Shown here in pieces: positions 24,228 through 33,365 of a stretch of DNA of 64,000 nt (positions within the stretch are counted from its first letter, which is position 1; every line of letters starts with the position of its first letter). The position numbers were made by a program, and so were the translations under genes. This DNA comes from Candidatus Saccharimonadales bacterium (GTDB lineage: Bacteria; Patescibacteriota; Saccharimonadia; Saccharimonadales; Saccharimonadaceae). Under the pieces are notes generated by a model, which was not told the DNA's origin, ran no database searches, and saw only the letters and a program-made list of their open reading frames with translations. The stretch spans positions 124,001 through 188,000 of the forward strand of contig DASSDB010000004.1 in the NCBI GenBank assembly GCA_035697325.1, in the 5' to 3' direction.

Positions 24228-24534
24228 ATGAATAGTACACCTGACGATATCGTCACTATCGCACCCAAACAACACGCGGTTATCTTTGAAAATGATAAAA
24301 TACGCATGCTCAAGGTAACCGTTGAGCCAGGAGACAAGGTCGGAATGCATACCAATCCGGAAAACGTTTAATTATATTTTAAGTTCCGGCACGCTTCGCC
24401 TCACAGGCTCCGATAGATCAAGCCAGGATTTTGAGCTCACAGATGGCCAAGTACTACCCGCACCCGTCAGCACTCACGCCGTAGAAAATATCGGTAATAC
24501 AGAGGTGCGGACCATTTGTATCGAGTTTAAGTAG
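24228..24534 (+). pseudogene. Cupin-domain gene with a single-base frameshift
   Basis: The first frame (ATG at 24228, GGGGAA upstream) encodes MNSTPDDIVTIAPKQH... through KVGMHTNPENV and stops at a TAA near 24370. The second frame resumes exactly with NYILSSGTLRLTGSDRSSQD and ends ...VRTICIEFK. Deleting one T in GTTTAATTAT restores HTNPENVNYILSSG, a good cupin beta-barrel core. It is a disrupted cupin, or a sequencing error at a short T run. Confidence 0.8.
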
Positions 24535-24607
24535 CCCGTAATTGCCTGGGGCTCACTATTCCGACTGCTCATTTACTATTTTCTCCAATTTTAGTATCCT
24601 CATAGGC

Positions 24608-24919
24608 GTGACTATACTTGATGACCAACAATGTTCGCACTGTGGCCGCTGGAAGAATCGTGGCGTAACCGTCGACGCGCTCCTCATCTGGAGGGGGCAG
24701 ATCCTACTGATGGAGCGAGCTGAAGAACCCTATCAGGGGTACCTGGCATTGCCGGGTGGATGGCTCGAGACCGATCACCCAAGCACGGCCTTTACAGCCG
24801 CACTGGAGCTATTGCAGGAAACGGGGGTGAAGGGTATCAACCCGACGCTTGTAGGCGTCTTCGACAATCCCGAACGTCATCCCGAGCAGGCGATCTCGAT
24901 CGCAATATCAAGCCCTTGA
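24608..24919 (+). pseudogene. Nudix-like hydrolase, 3' truncated
   Basis: Start GTG at 24608 with TATCCT 7 nt upstream. CSHCGRW gives half a zinc ribbon, then GVTVDALLIWRGQILLMER leads into GGWLETDHPSTAFTAALELLQETG, a degenerate Nudix box lacking the REx2EE consensus. The fold's last strands are missing because the frame stops right after ISIAISSP. It is cut where the opposite-strand gene below is also cut. Confidence 0.6.
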
Positions 24920-25171
24920 AACACTGGCGTCTACACCCGCTCGCAAAAACAGGCCTGCCATTCTTGCGGTGTGGAGCTTATGCACGGCGCGTGAATTTTC
25001 GATATTGCGTGATGCATCCGGGGCGTTTTCGGCATAATTAACGGCCGTTGGAGAAACAACTACTCCCGCAAGTTTTATTTTATCTGTATTAAACCCATTC
25101 AACGCGCCCCAAGCACAAGCTTGGTTATCAGCGTTTGGACCATCAACGAATACCATTACGTGCTCGGACAC
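24908..25171 (-). pseudogene. N-terminal fragment of a hydrolase-like protein
   Basis: 87 aa from a GTG with AAGGAAGAG upstream. HVMVFVDGPNADNQACAWGA has the DGPNADN look of a nucleoside-hydrolase-like substrate loop, followed by LAGVVVSPTAVNYAEN. The frame ends 88 codons in, overlapping the end of the Nudix fragment tail to tail, which suggests that one deletion removed the 3' halves of both genes. Confidence 0.5.
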
Positions 25172-25312
25172 TTTGCTCTTCCTTCAATTTAATCGTTTAT
25201 TAGTATGACATATCTGTATGCACATTCTTGAATAATTAAAAGTTAAGAGGTCATTAAAAATATCTGTGAGATATGTCACATTTGTAAAGAAGCAGGATGA
25301 TACACTCAACAC

Positions 25313-25960
25313 ATGAACAGTGCGGGGAAGGAAAAAGCAGAACTCTTTTTCAAGAAATATAAAACAAAAAGCTTCAAAAAAGATCAAGTGATTCTTCTTG
25401 CACATGACAAGCCAAAATATGCCTACTTTATTACCGAAGGATGGGTAAAGCAGTACGATATCACACAAAAGGGAAATGAGGTTGTCGTAAATGTATTTAA
25501 GCCAGGCAGTGCTTTCATGGTTTTAACAGCGCTCACGGGTCTGCCAAGCGCCTACTATTTCTCAGCCGGCAGCGATATTACTGTACATTACGTACCGATT
25601 AACGATGCCAGTACCTTCGTCACCCGGAATCCCGACGTCCTAAAAGACATGCTTATTAATGCATATATAGGATACGAGGACTTATTGCGGCGCGTCACCT
25701 ATCTTATGAAGGGCGGGGCAAGCGGCCGGGTTATCTTTGAGATATTATTTGACATTCGAGGCCAAAACGGAAAAATACTAGGGAACATCCGATCACTTTC
25801 TATTACCGAATCCGATCTCGCCCTTCGTGCCGGGCTTTCACGAGAGACGGTCAGCCGCGAGATCTCAATCCTTAAGAAAAAGAAGTTACTTTCAGATACA
25901 CAAAAAATCAAAGTTCTGAATGTCAAAAAGCTCGAAGCCGAACTTGAAACATTATTTTAA
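25313..25960 (+). CDS. Crp/Fnr-family transcriptional regulator
   Basis: 215 aa. The N-terminal half is a cyclic-nucleotide-binding-type beta barrel (ILLAHDKPKYAYFITEGWVK, FKPGSAFMVLTALTGL). The C-terminal DLALRAGLSRETVSREISIL is the Crp helix-turn-helix with the RETVSRE recognition helix. No Fnr Cys cluster is seen, so it is not an iron-sulphur sensor. TACACT lies 6 nt before the ATG (leaderless). Targets are unknown; the LPXTG and pilin genes follow. Confidence 0.88.
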   Translation: MNSAGKEKAELFFKKYKTKSFKKDQVILLAHDKPKYAYFITEGWVKQYDITQKGNEVVVNVFKPGSAFMVLTALTGLPSAYYFSAGSDITVHYVPINDASTFVTRNPDVLKDMLINAYIGYEDLLRRVTYLMKGGASGRVIFEILFDIRGQNGKILGNIRSLSITESDLALRAGLSRETVSREISILKKKKLLSDTQKIKVLNVKKLEAELETLF

Positions 25961-25970
25961 GCTATGACAG

Positions 25971-26014
25971 AACCCCGGAACGAGGCCCTGCCACAGCTGG
26001 GTCACTCCGGGGTT
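25971..26014. terminator. Shared intrinsic terminator
   Basis: AACCCCGGA/TCCGGGGTT between the convergent regulator and the cassette gene. Confidence 0.7.
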
Positions 26015-26026
26015 AACGGTAACCGC

Positions 26027-26617
26027 CTAGAAGTCGAAGTCCGCCTCACCGTAGGGCGCAGGAGGAATGTACTTATTGCCAACACTTCCCTCCGTAACAC
26101 CTTCGCCAGGACCTTGGGTTGACGAAGCTGAACCGGTCTTGGCGTTGAAACTCGCCATTTGATGCTTGTGCTTCGCCCAGCCCTGAAGGAATGTGTCGAT
26201 CGTGATGATCGCCGAATACCTGCCGGCCACACTCATGGCATGCTCGATACCGGCATCGGTGATCGCGTGGCTGTAGCCGCCCGGTCCGAACAGCTTGTCC
26301 GGCCCCAAACTTTCAGCAGCCGGGACTACAAGCACGACATTGTGCTTTTCGGATTGAGCGATGAGCTTCCTCAACTCTCTTGTTCCGAGGTGCTCTTCGT
26401 CGTTATGAACGACGCTGTGCTCACACACGCGCTCCATCAGGTCCCAGCTCTGGAGCACCAAGGTCCTTGCCGACTTGAACACGGGGGTCGCCCGTGCCAA
26501 CGACGAAAAAACACTCGATCCTCGGCGAGCCAAGACATCTGGCTTTGCCTCACGGAGCCACATAAGCCCCATCAGAAAAAAATGGTACAGACCCTCTACT
26601 GGGTCATCGACATCCAC
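26027..26617 (-). CDS. GC-rich hypothetical protein (cassette gene)
   Basis: 196 aa from the GTG at 26617 with GGGAGG 5 nt upstream; an ATG at 26632 overlaps a mini-ORF and is less likely. Soluble and alpha/beta in look: LVLQSWDLMERVCEHSVVHN, KHNVVLVVPAAESLGPDKLF and AGRYSAIITIDTFLQGW read like a Rossmann-type or VWA-like core, but no motif is decisive. A Gly/Ser/Thr-rich tail ends in YGEADFDF. Promoter TTGCAA-N17-TAAAAA (26683-26655). Foreign codon use. Confidence 0.55.
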   Translation of the reverse strand: MDVDDPVEGLYHFFLMGLMWLREAKPDVLARRGSSVFSSLARATPVFKSARTLVLQSWDLMERVCEHSVVHNDEEHLGTRELRKLIAQSEKHNVVLVVPAAESLGPDKLFGPGGYSHAITDAGIEHAMSVAGRYSAIITIDTFLQGWAKHKHQMASFNAKTGSASSTQGPGEGVTEGSVGNKYIPPAPYGEADFDF

Positions 26618-26620
26618 GAG

Positions 26621-26683
26621 AACCTCCCTCATTGATAGGACAGTTTCCTCACTTTTTTTATCATCTTATGGCATTATTTGCAA
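26621..26683 (-). promoter_or_regulatory. Promoter and mini-ORF leader
   Basis: TTGCAA-N17-TAAAAA, then a GTG-initiated seven-codon frame whose TGA directly precedes the GGGAGG Shine-Dalgarno. Confidence 0.5.
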
Positions 26684-26698
26684 ATAGACCAAATGAAA

Positions 26699-26737
26699 CA
26701 CCGCTCTGCCATTCCTTAAAAGGTAGGCAGAGCGGTT
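26699..26737. terminator. Intrinsic terminator
   Basis: CCGCTCTGCC/GGCAGAGCGG with a 15-nt loop. It ends the minus-strand cassette gene at 26760. Confidence 0.8.
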
Positions 26738-26759
26738 ATGGACAGTCCTCGAAGCGCCT

Positions 26760-27083
26760 TCAGTCTCTACACTGATAGAGTCTGGCGAGGAATTCCAACG
26801 CGTCCGGCTGGAGTGCCGCAAGATCGTTCACGAGGAGATCCTCGGCAAACTTTTGCAGGCTCAGCATCATGGCGTCCAGTACTTCCATCGACCGATGTAT
26901 CGTGGCGCTTGAAGTAATGGAATGAGAAAGCGTTTCCATCACTTCGAAACCCGACTTGCAATTGCCGCTCAAGCTGGTGCACACGTAGGGATAGACAAAC
27001 TTCACGTAGTGCGTATCGTTGTTTACCTGTGACAGCCGAGAAAACAGCTCGTCAGCACTCGGCAGTGTAACAGTTGCTACCAT
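26760..27083 (-). CDS. GC-rich hypothetical protein (cassette gene)
   Basis: 107 aa, ATG with AAAGGAG upstream. Helical, with ADELFSRLSQVNNDTHYVKF, two Cys in VCTSLSGNC and an amphipathic C-terminal helix pair (SMEVLDAMMLSLQKFAEDLL, DALEFLARLYQCRD). No known family. TATAAT at 27129-27124 on the minus strand; terminator at 26699. An independent unit. Confidence 0.55.
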   Translation of the reverse strand: MVATVTLPSADELFSRLSQVNNDTHYVKFVYPYVCTSLSGNCKSGFEVMETLSHSITSSATIHRSMEVLDAMMLSLQKFAEDLLVNDLAALQPDALEFLARLYQCRD

Positions 27084-27148
27084 CTTTAACTCCTTTGCGG
27101 ACGTCGCTATTCCGTGCTTAGTGATTATATCATACTTTTTAAATATTA

Positions 27149-27177
27149 TTGACTTTTTTACTATATTGTGATAACAT
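27149..27177 (+). promoter_or_regulatory. Promoter of the LPHTG protein gene
   Basis: TTGACT, 17-nt spacer, TAACAT, followed by a leader of about 60 nt with GGAGGAAA before the ATG. Confidence 0.65.
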
Positions 27178-27243
27178 GTAAATCAATCCATACTACGGCC
27201 TGAGAGACCGCCCCGGAGAATTCATAATTAACGGAGGAAACTC

Positions 27244-27933
27244 ATGAAAGTAAGTAACGTTTTACTTAGTGCCGCGATTGTCGGCGTCCTTACAGTAGCC
27301 GGTTTATCGACGACCGCATTTGCCTGGCACCCTAAAGGTGTTATAACCAAAAAAGTCCAGAATATTACCACAGGTGGCGTTCTTAGTGAAGCCGATGCTG
27401 CCGGAACAGCCGTAGCTGCCAAACCCGGCGATACCCTTAAATATGTTATCGAGGTACGCAATGATGGTGCCGCCGATAGCAAAGGCTATAATGACATGGC
27501 CAAAACAGTTATGACCGATACATTGCCAGCAGGTGTTGAACTTGTCAATAACCCATCGCAGCGTCAGATCACTGAAAACCTTGGTCTTATTAAGCCAGGC
27601 CAAAAGGTAACTAAAGAATATCTTGTGAAGGTAACCGCCACAAAAGCAACGACAATCCAAAATACAGCGTGTTTTACCGGAAACAGCACAGCTAACGATA
27701 ATCCACAACAGGGCTGTAACCCTGCCGTAGTTACCGTAACCGTTCCTAAAACACCTGAAGTACCTATTACCCCAACAACACCTACACCGACTCCTACACC
27801 GGAAATGCCCGCTGAGCTTCCGCACACCGGCCTCGGTGAAAACGTCGCTTTGAGCGCTCTCGTTCTTGGCGCAGGCGTTTACGCCGCTTACCGTTATATG
27901 TTGTCACGACGTGCTCTAAAAAACATCGCCTAG
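27244..27933 (+). CDS. LPXTG-anchored DUF11-like surface protein
   Basis: 229 aa. Signal peptide ending TTAFA. One DUF11-like domain (LKYVIEVRNDGAADSKGYND, VMTDTLPAGVELVNNPSQRQ, and a Cys pair ACFTGN...QGCNP). A Pro/Thr spacer follows, then LPHTG near residue 193, a membrane helix and SRRALK tail. It should be a second substrate of the sortase at 16133. The strong promoter, good Shine-Dalgarno and dedicated terminator suggest an abundant surface protein. Confidence 0.9.
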   Translation: MKVSNVLLSAAIVGVLTVAGLSTTAFAWHPKGVITKKVQNITTGGVLSEADAAGTAVAAKPGDTLKYVIEVRNDGAADSKGYNDMAKTVMTDTLPAGVELVNNPSQRQITENLGLIKPGQKVTKEYLVKVTATKATTIQNTACFTGNSTANDNPQQGCNPAVVTVTVPKTPEVPITPTTPTPTPTPEMPAELPHTGLGENVALSALVLGAGVYAAYRYMLSRRALKNIA

Positions 27934-27952
27934 ACAAAAATTCATATATCTC

Positions 27953-27985
27953 AAAAAGCCTTTTCTATTCGCGAAGAGGCTTTTT
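27953..27985 (+). terminator. Intrinsic terminator
   Basis: AAAAAGCC/GGCTTTTT with a 17-nt loop. Confidence 0.8.
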
Positions 27986-28037
27986 GATTACTGCTGTGAA
28001 TTGACGAGAACCATAAGCGACATGTAAAGTAAGGGTA

Positions 28038-29390
28038 ATGAGAAAAAATAACAACGGTTTTACCATTGTTGAAATCGTGGTCACGGTGATGGTTATTAGC
28101 ATCCTCGTAACAGTGGCCTTCTTTGGATACACCCGTGTACAGATAGACTCTCGAAACTCAGTCCGTTCTTCCCGGGCCAAAATCATTGTTGAGGCTCTTG
28201 AGAAGTATTATGCAAAAAATGGCGAATACCCTAGTTGTGCCGCCATGACACAAAGCGGAAACCAGGTGAGCACCAACGTTTTACCGGGCATTGAAATAAG
28301 CGCGCTCACAACCCCAACGAGTCCCAGTGGCACCACCAACTCGATCACGTGCACGGCTCTCTCCAGCGGAAGCAATGATCTGTACGCATACGTGGGTGAC
28401 GGCAGCACAACTTGTGCGACCGGCAACGCCTGTTTGCAATATACACTTCAGTATAAGGATGAAAGCTCTGGAAACATCGTTTCTATGGATAGCCGCCACC
28501 GTACGCAAATCGCCGCAACAACAGGAACTACCATCACCGCTACGACTATCGGTAATACTCAGATAAATCTATCGTGGGCCGCGGCAAATAACGCGACGAG
28601 CTATCAACTTCAGCAGGCACTTGATGCAAACTTTACAAATAGTGTCGTCACATCCAGTCCAAGCGGACTTACCGCATCGGCGACCGGGTTGGTACCGGGC
28701 GAAACGTACTACTTCCGGGTTGCGCCAATTGGATCAACAGGCCAGGGAACATGGTCGAATACCGCCAGCGCGGTCACCTCAATCAGCGCACCTAGCGGCA
28801 CACCAGTAATGAGCGCTTCAATCGTCGGAAGTAACGCCCAAGGAGACATAACCGGGACCGTTACCTGTGCATCAGGAACCGTCCAGTATCAAATTCGTTA
28901 CCGAAGCACCGCAACAGCGACCATGGGTTCGTGGTCAAGCTGGACCCCGTGGGGGTCAGGGTTATCTCTTAGCACCGCTGCTTCCCAAGGATTCCAATAC
29001 GGATTCCAGGCGCAAGCTCAATGCCAGGGGCCAGATGTCGCGAGTAGCGCCTCTGCGCAAAGTAACATACCAACAGCCGTCCGCGCCATAAGCACGCCTG
29101 CCGCACCAACATATCTCAGCCCAGGTTCATTCAAGTCTACCGTTCATGCAATCGTAAACTACGCCGGCTCCTGTCCAGCAGGCACGAACACAATTAGCAC
29201 GACTTTCCGTAGTCGAGCCTGGACGGGAAGCAACTGGGGACCGAACCCCTGGGGATTTGACGATTGGTGGACTAACAATACTGGTTCAAACAGAAACGTT
29301 GAATATTGGGGTAAATATCAATGCCAAACCACATACTCAACCTCCGCAATGTCCCCCGAATCATACAATTCTATCGTGGTAACCCCATAA
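28038..29390 (+). CDS. Type IV pilin-like protein with fibronectin-III-like domains
   Basis: 450 aa. NNNGFTIVEIVVTVMVISIL is a prepilin signal (G followed by FTxxE) with the hydrophobic spine. The next 120 residues look like a pilin headgroup with two Cys pairs. From about residue 165, TIGNTQINLSWAAANNATSY and GETYYFRVAPIG mark a FnIII domain, followed by two more beta domains rich in Trp, Gly and Ser. It is larger than a normal pilin and may be a minor, adhesive pilin. It is co-directional with the next gene after 11 nt. Confidence 0.85.
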   Translation: MRKNNNGFTIVEIVVTVMVISILVTVAFFGYTRVQIDSRNSVRSSRAKIIVEALEKYYAKNGEYPSCAAMTQSGNQVSTNVLPGIEISALTTPTSPSGTTNSITCTALSSGSNDLYAYVGDGSTTCATGNACLQYTLQYKDESSGNIVSMDSRHRTQIAATTGTTITATTIGNTQINLSWAAANNATSYQLQQALDANFTNSVVTSSPSGLTASATGLVPGETYYFRVAPIGSTGQGTWSNTASAVTSISAPSGTPVMSASIVGSNAQGDITGTVTCASGTVQYQIRYRSTATATMGSWSSWTPWGSGLSLSTAASQGFQYGFQAQAQCQGPDVASSASAQSNIPTAVRAISTPAAPTYLSPGSFKSTVHAIVNYAGSCPAGTNTISTTFRSRAWTGSNWGPNPWGFDDWWTNNTGSNRNVEYWGKYQCQTTYSTSAMSPESYNSIVVTP

Positions 29391-29401
29391 GAAAGGAAGC
29401 T

Positions 29402-30277
29402 ATGCAAAACGACGCTCATACACCACCGCCCCGCACCGTTGCACATATTGCAATCTTTATTGCGTATATTATTGCCGTTTTTGCCGTTGGCTTTGGGGTG
29501 ATTGTTCTTCTCAAGAGTGCGGCTCCACAGCCTAGCATCGTTAAGCCAAGCTCGTTATCTGCTGCGGAAATTACCAAAGAATACGCCAAACCCGATGCCG
29601 TAAAAGCGCTCTCCTCAAATGACTATACAGCCCAAGCAGACCAAACAACAGATGGAACTGTGATATACCGTTCCAGCACAGCTTCGTATATTATCAACGC
29701 ACCAGCAAAAAATCATGTCTTATTCGCCGGCAAAAAACCAATGACAAAAGATGATACACCTACAGTACAAGAACAAACAACCGCCTTTATGAAAGATAAG
29801 GGGTTCGAAAAAGCAGGCAATGTAGGTACAGCCCGCAGCCAAAACCCAAGTCATGCAACTTACCAAAACGACAAAGCCGTCTGCGTCCTTACAAGCACAA
29901 AAACAGTGGAGGGTAGCAATCTTCCGCCTTACCACGAATTAGCCTGCGCTGACAAAACCTCCATTCAAGATGAATACGCCGCAACCGATAAGCTACTCGC
30001 TCTCTACAAAAACGCCGGGGGAAACGCGCCTTTCACTGAGGTTGCGCGACAAACGAAGACCGAAGGTAACAAAGCACTTTCTATCGTTAGCCTCATCAAT
30101 AACGAACAGAGTACGGCTCTATTATTTGCTAGCGTTGACAATCAATGGGCATACATTGGTAATCTTAATGATAACTCTGGCGTCTCCAATGGCAAATACG
30201 CGGTAAGCGATCAAGTGCGTCAAGCTGTAGCCGACCCTAAATATGGCGATTTCCTAACCAAGAACATCCAGCTATGA
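29402..30277 (+). CDS. Membrane-anchored extracytoplasmic protein
   Basis: 291 aa from the ATG at 29402 with AAAGGAAG upstream. One membrane helix at about residues 14-38. The outer domain of about 250 residues has Cys in KAVCVLTSTKT and ELACADKTS, probably paired. It starts 11 nt after the pilin-like gene and is probably its operon partner. No family recognised. Confidence 0.6.
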   Translation: MQNDAHTPPPRTVAHIAIFIAYIIAVFAVGFGVIVLLKSAAPQPSIVKPSSLSAAEITKEYAKPDAVKALSSNDYTAQADQTTDGTVIYRSSTASYIINAPAKNHVLFAGKKPMTKDDTPTVQEQTTAFMKDKGFEKAGNVGTARSQNPSHATYQNDKAVCVLTSTKTVEGSNLPPYHELACADKTSIQDEYAATDKLLALYKNAGGNAPFTEVARQTKTEGNKALSIVSLINNEQSTALLFASVDNQWAYIGNLNDNSGVSNGKYAVSDQVRQAVADPKYGDFLTKNIQL

Positions 30278-30328
30278 CGCTAAACGAAAAGCATTAGCAT
30301 TTTAAATAGATTGTCGTATGATGGATAT

Positions 30329-30928
30329 ATGAAAAAACAAAACTTTATCTCGTGGGTAAGAATAGGGTTCGGCGCCCTCGGCATCGCTGCTATCGTTACA
30401 CAGCTATACACTAGCATCCTTAATGGCAAAAACATCGCTAACTTTTTCAGCTTTTTTACTATCGAAAGTAACATTCTTGCTTCGATACTTTTTCTTGTAC
30501 TAGGTATCCTTGGGCTAAAGGGAATTCGCCAAAAAAGCGATCTTATAAGGGGCGCTATCACACTTTACATGACGATGACTGGTATAATTTACGTTTTGCT
30601 ACTTTCGGGCAGCCCCAATCTCGAGCTTACTCTACCATGGGTAAATATGACCCTTCATTATATACTACCTGTCGCTATTCTGGTTGATTGGCTCGTTACT
30701 CCTCCCGCTAGGGCAATCACTTACAAAAAAGCGCTCAGCTGGATCAGTTTTCCTATCGCATATGTTGCCTACAGCTTCATTCGTGGCGCGATCATAAGCT
30801 GGTACCCATATCCATTTCTTGATCCGGGACAGAGCGGGTGGGGATACGTCATTATAATGAGTCTTATTATTACTGGCGGCGTATTGATACTCATTAAGCT
30901 TCTAACACTTCGTTTTCAAAAGAAATAA
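30329..30928 (+). CDS. Pr6Pr/FAR-17a-AIG1-like membrane protein
   Basis: 199 aa from the ATG at 30329; TATGAT lies 6 nt upstream and TTAGCA 17 nt before that. Six helices with FFTIESNILASILFLVLGI, NMTLHYILPVAILVDWLVTP and YPFLDPGQSGWGYVIIMSL, which match the Pr6Pr family signature (TxxSN, H.I.P, YPFLD). Function unknown; distant relatives are eukaryotic fatty-acid hydrolases. Confidence 0.75.
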   Translation: MKKQNFISWVRIGFGALGIAAIVTQLYTSILNGKNIANFFSFFTIESNILASILFLVLGILGLKGIRQKSDLIRGAITLYMTMTGIIYVLLLSGSPNLELTLPWVNMTLHYILPVAILVDWLVTPPARAITYKKALSWISFPIAYVAYSFIRGAIISWYPYPFLDPGQSGWGYVIIMSLIITGGVLILIKLLTLRFQKK

Positions 30929-30970
30929 ATAGTTTGCCTTTTCTTTCACGAATCACCTATAATGGGCGAG

Positions 30971-32281
30971 ATGAAACAACCGGTCTTTAAAACGCTTACA
31001 CTTGATGCGATTGTTGGCGGAGGTCAAACGATAGGGACGCTTGCCGATGGCAAAAAAGCGTTTGTTTGGGGCGGCCTTCCCCGTGAGACAGTGACAATCC
31101 AACTAACAAAAAGCAGATCTCGGCTTGTCGAGGGCACCGTTACAAATATTGAAACACCAGCCCGGGATCGTATTTCGCCAAAAGACCCCGATAGCTATCT
31201 GTCTACCAGCCCATGGCAAATTATGACTTTCGAGGCGGAACAGCATTACAAGGCTTCACTTATTGAAGAAGCGTTCGAGCTTCACAACATCGTACTCCCC
31301 GAGCCTATCGATATTTATTCCGACGGAAAACAATACGAATACCGAAATAAGATCGAATACAGTTTTTGGTTTGACACCGAAACAAACAGCCTCAGCCTAG
31401 CTTTTTTCCGCCGTGGCACGCACGGTAAAATTCCCATTGACCACACAAGCTTGGCAAATCCCGCAATCACGAGCCTTTCAAAGGTAATCCTTGAAACGCT
31501 AAATACTATGAATATCGAGGGAAGGGCTCTCAAAACACTACTTATCCGCTGCAATGTAAAAGGGGAGACAGCTTGGCAACTTTACGTTAAAGATGAGGAT
31601 TTTCCAACAGACGAATTGCTCGAAAAAGTAAGCTCAGCCTTCGTGCGCGGTGAAGTTATTTTTTCTAACCCCAAGTCACCCGCCAGTATCATTACAAAAC
31701 GTCTTGGTGTAAAAGGAAGTGCCTCGCTTTCTGATACGATTCTTGGGGTGCCGTTTTCGTACGCGACAGAAGGTTTTTTTCAAATCAACCTGCCCGTATA
31801 CGAGCAGGCGCTGGTTGACATGAAGCGGTGGGTTGAAAAAGATGCGCCGCTTACTGATCTTTATAGTGGCGTTGGAACAATCGGTCTCACTATTGCCGAA
31901 GGGCTGGTGACGCTTGTTGAGGTCAACGAACACGCCGTAAACGAAATGAACAACAACATCGCAGCACTTGGCAAAACACAACATGCCAAGGCAATATTGG
32001 CTGCTAGCGAAAATGCGCTTGATTACATTACAAACGACGGTACGATTATCGTTGACCCGCCACGGGCGGGCTTGCATGAGGCCGTCATTGAAACACTGCT
32101 CAAAGCTAAACCGAAACGAATTATATACCTTAGCTGCAACCCAGTAACCCAGGCACGTGACGTAGCTCTACTGGCCGCAGAGTATGGTATTCGCGCCCAT
32201 AAGGGATATAACTTCTTTCCACGCACGCCACACATCGAACATTTGGTCGTTCTTGACCTACTTCCGGATGTAGCTGTCTAA
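30971..32281 (+). CDS. TrmA/RlmD-family RNA m5U methyltransferase
   Basis: 436 aa from the ATG at 30971, leaderless (TATAAT 7 nt upstream). An N-terminal TRAM-like domain (LTLDAIVGGGQTIGTLADGK) precedes the SAM domain with DLYSGVGTIGLTIAEG near 295, TIIVDPPRAGLHEAV near 355 and IIYLSCNPVTQARD near 385, where the Cys is the catalytic nucleophile. It methylates U54 of tRNA or a 23S rRNA uridine; which one cannot be told. No [4Fe-4S] CxxxxxC cluster is evident near the N terminus, which is unusual for RlmD. Confidence 0.88.
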   Translation: MKQPVFKTLTLDAIVGGGQTIGTLADGKKAFVWGGLPRETVTIQLTKSRSRLVEGTVTNIETPARDRISPKDPDSYLSTSPWQIMTFEAEQHYKASLIEEAFELHNIVLPEPIDIYSDGKQYEYRNKIEYSFWFDTETNSLSLAFFRRGTHGKIPIDHTSLANPAITSLSKVILETLNTMNIEGRALKTLLIRCNVKGETAWQLYVKDEDFPTDELLEKVSSAFVRGEVIFSNPKSPASIITKRLGVKGSASLSDTILGVPFSYATEGFFQINLPVYEQALVDMKRWVEKDAPLTDLYSGVGTIGLTIAEGLVTLVEVNEHAVNEMNNNIAALGKTQHAKAILAASENALDYITNDGTIIVDPPRAGLHEAVIETLLKAKPKRIIYLSCNPVTQARDVALLAAEYGIRAHKGYNFFPRTPHIEHLVVLDLLPDVAV

Positions 32282-32766
32282 CTTGTTTTTATACGACGAT
32301 AAGCAAACTTAGCAGCAACTCTCCAGCCGCCTCGGGTATCACTATCGTGACAATAAATTTCGCCGTTCTTGACTTCGTTGATCAATATCAGCGCTGGATT
32401 GTAGGGCGCAAGTGTCCGATAAAAGAGGATATCTTCGGCAGTTACCGTGCCGCGTCCCGGAAATACTTGTTTAAACTTCTCACGGCCGATCTCATCAAAA
32501 TAGTCAGGTCTGTTTTTCGGCGGAAGATACATTTCTGCCTTCAAGCCCATTCGTGTCACGATTTTTTTAATGTCGCCAAGTAGCAATCGAGACTGACCAT
32601 GAACATAGACAAGTAGTTGCTTCTTTTTTGTAAGAAAAACGGTTGCTGTTGTTGTACGGCTCACCTCGGCATCCCGAAGTATCACTTGGGCTACATCAAC
32701 ATCAAGCCCAAACCGCTCTTTACAAGCCCGCTCAAGCGCCATATCACTATATATTTCATCGGTCAT
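32278..32766 (-). CDS. Hypothetical protein
   Basis: 162 aa from the ATG at 32766, GGTGGC upstream and TACAAT 9 nt before the ATG. Basic, alpha/beta: TTTATVFLTKKKQLLVYVHG, SRLLLGDIKKIVTRMG and a C-terminal LILINEVKNGEIYCH. The family is unknown and probably restricted to Saccharibacteria. It overlaps the convergent methyltransferase gene by 4 nt. Confidence 0.5.
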   Translation of the reverse strand: MTDEIYSDMALERACKERFGLDVDVAQVILRDAEVSRTTTATVFLTKKKQLLVYVHGQSRLLLGDIKKIVTRMGLKAEMYLPPKNRPDYFDEIGREKFKQVFPGRGTVTAEDILFYRTLAPYNPALILINEVKNGEIYCHDSDTRGGWRVAAKFAYRRIKTS

Positions 32767-32827
32767 ACTGCCACCATTGTAGCACCAATTTGCAATACCT
32801 TCACTATAGTGTATAATTTTGAAAACA

Positions 32828-33349
32828 ATGAGCGGTCCATACATAGAAAAACTACCCTTCTATCCGTTGAACGACATCGACGATGCCAATGCTCAAGCGG
32901 TCCGTCGCACGTTAGAGTATAGCGATTTGTATGCACTCCACGAAACTGAGACCTCGCTCCTTCACGGTATTGGACATGCCAGTATTTCACTAACAGTCCG
33001 AGGGTATCTCGAGCAACTAAATACGATGGATGCCGAAAGTTGCAGCAACATGTTCTCCGAGGGATTTGGTGCATACGAGGTCATTGCGTCATTAGTTAAG
33101 AGCCCCCACGCCTCAACACGGGCAAGCGTCGTAAGAGAAAGCCGCGCCGTGCTCCATCGTCTTAACGCAGGGGATGTGCTCGACATCCTCTCTGAAGTCG
33201 TACACCAAACCGAAAACACTCATGCGCGCACATTAAAGCTTCTCGCAGAAACAGCACGGCTTTACAAACTTCCCGACGAAGGGTATTTTATTGCTGGCGG
33301 CAGCGTTGCCCTTCAGGTTGATACCGCTGCTCGTTTCCCCGAGTTTTAA
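32828..33349 (+). CDS. Hypothetical protein
   Basis: 173 aa from the ATG at 32828, 10 nt after TATAAT. Mostly helical: ALHETETSLLHGIGHASISL, NMFSEGFGAYEVIASLVKS and ARTLKLLAETARLYKLP. It lies immediately upstream of the helicase gene. No known domain. Confidence 0.5.
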   Translation: MSGPYIEKLPFYPLNDIDDANAQAVRRTLEYSDLYALHETETSLLHGIGHASISLTVRGYLEQLNTMDAESCSNMFSEGFGAYEVIASLVKSPHASTRASVVRESRAVLHRLNAGDVLDILSEVVHQTENTHARTLKLLAETARLYKLPDEGYFIAGGSVALQVDTAARFPEF

Positions 33350-33365
33350 GCTACAATAAAAAGTG

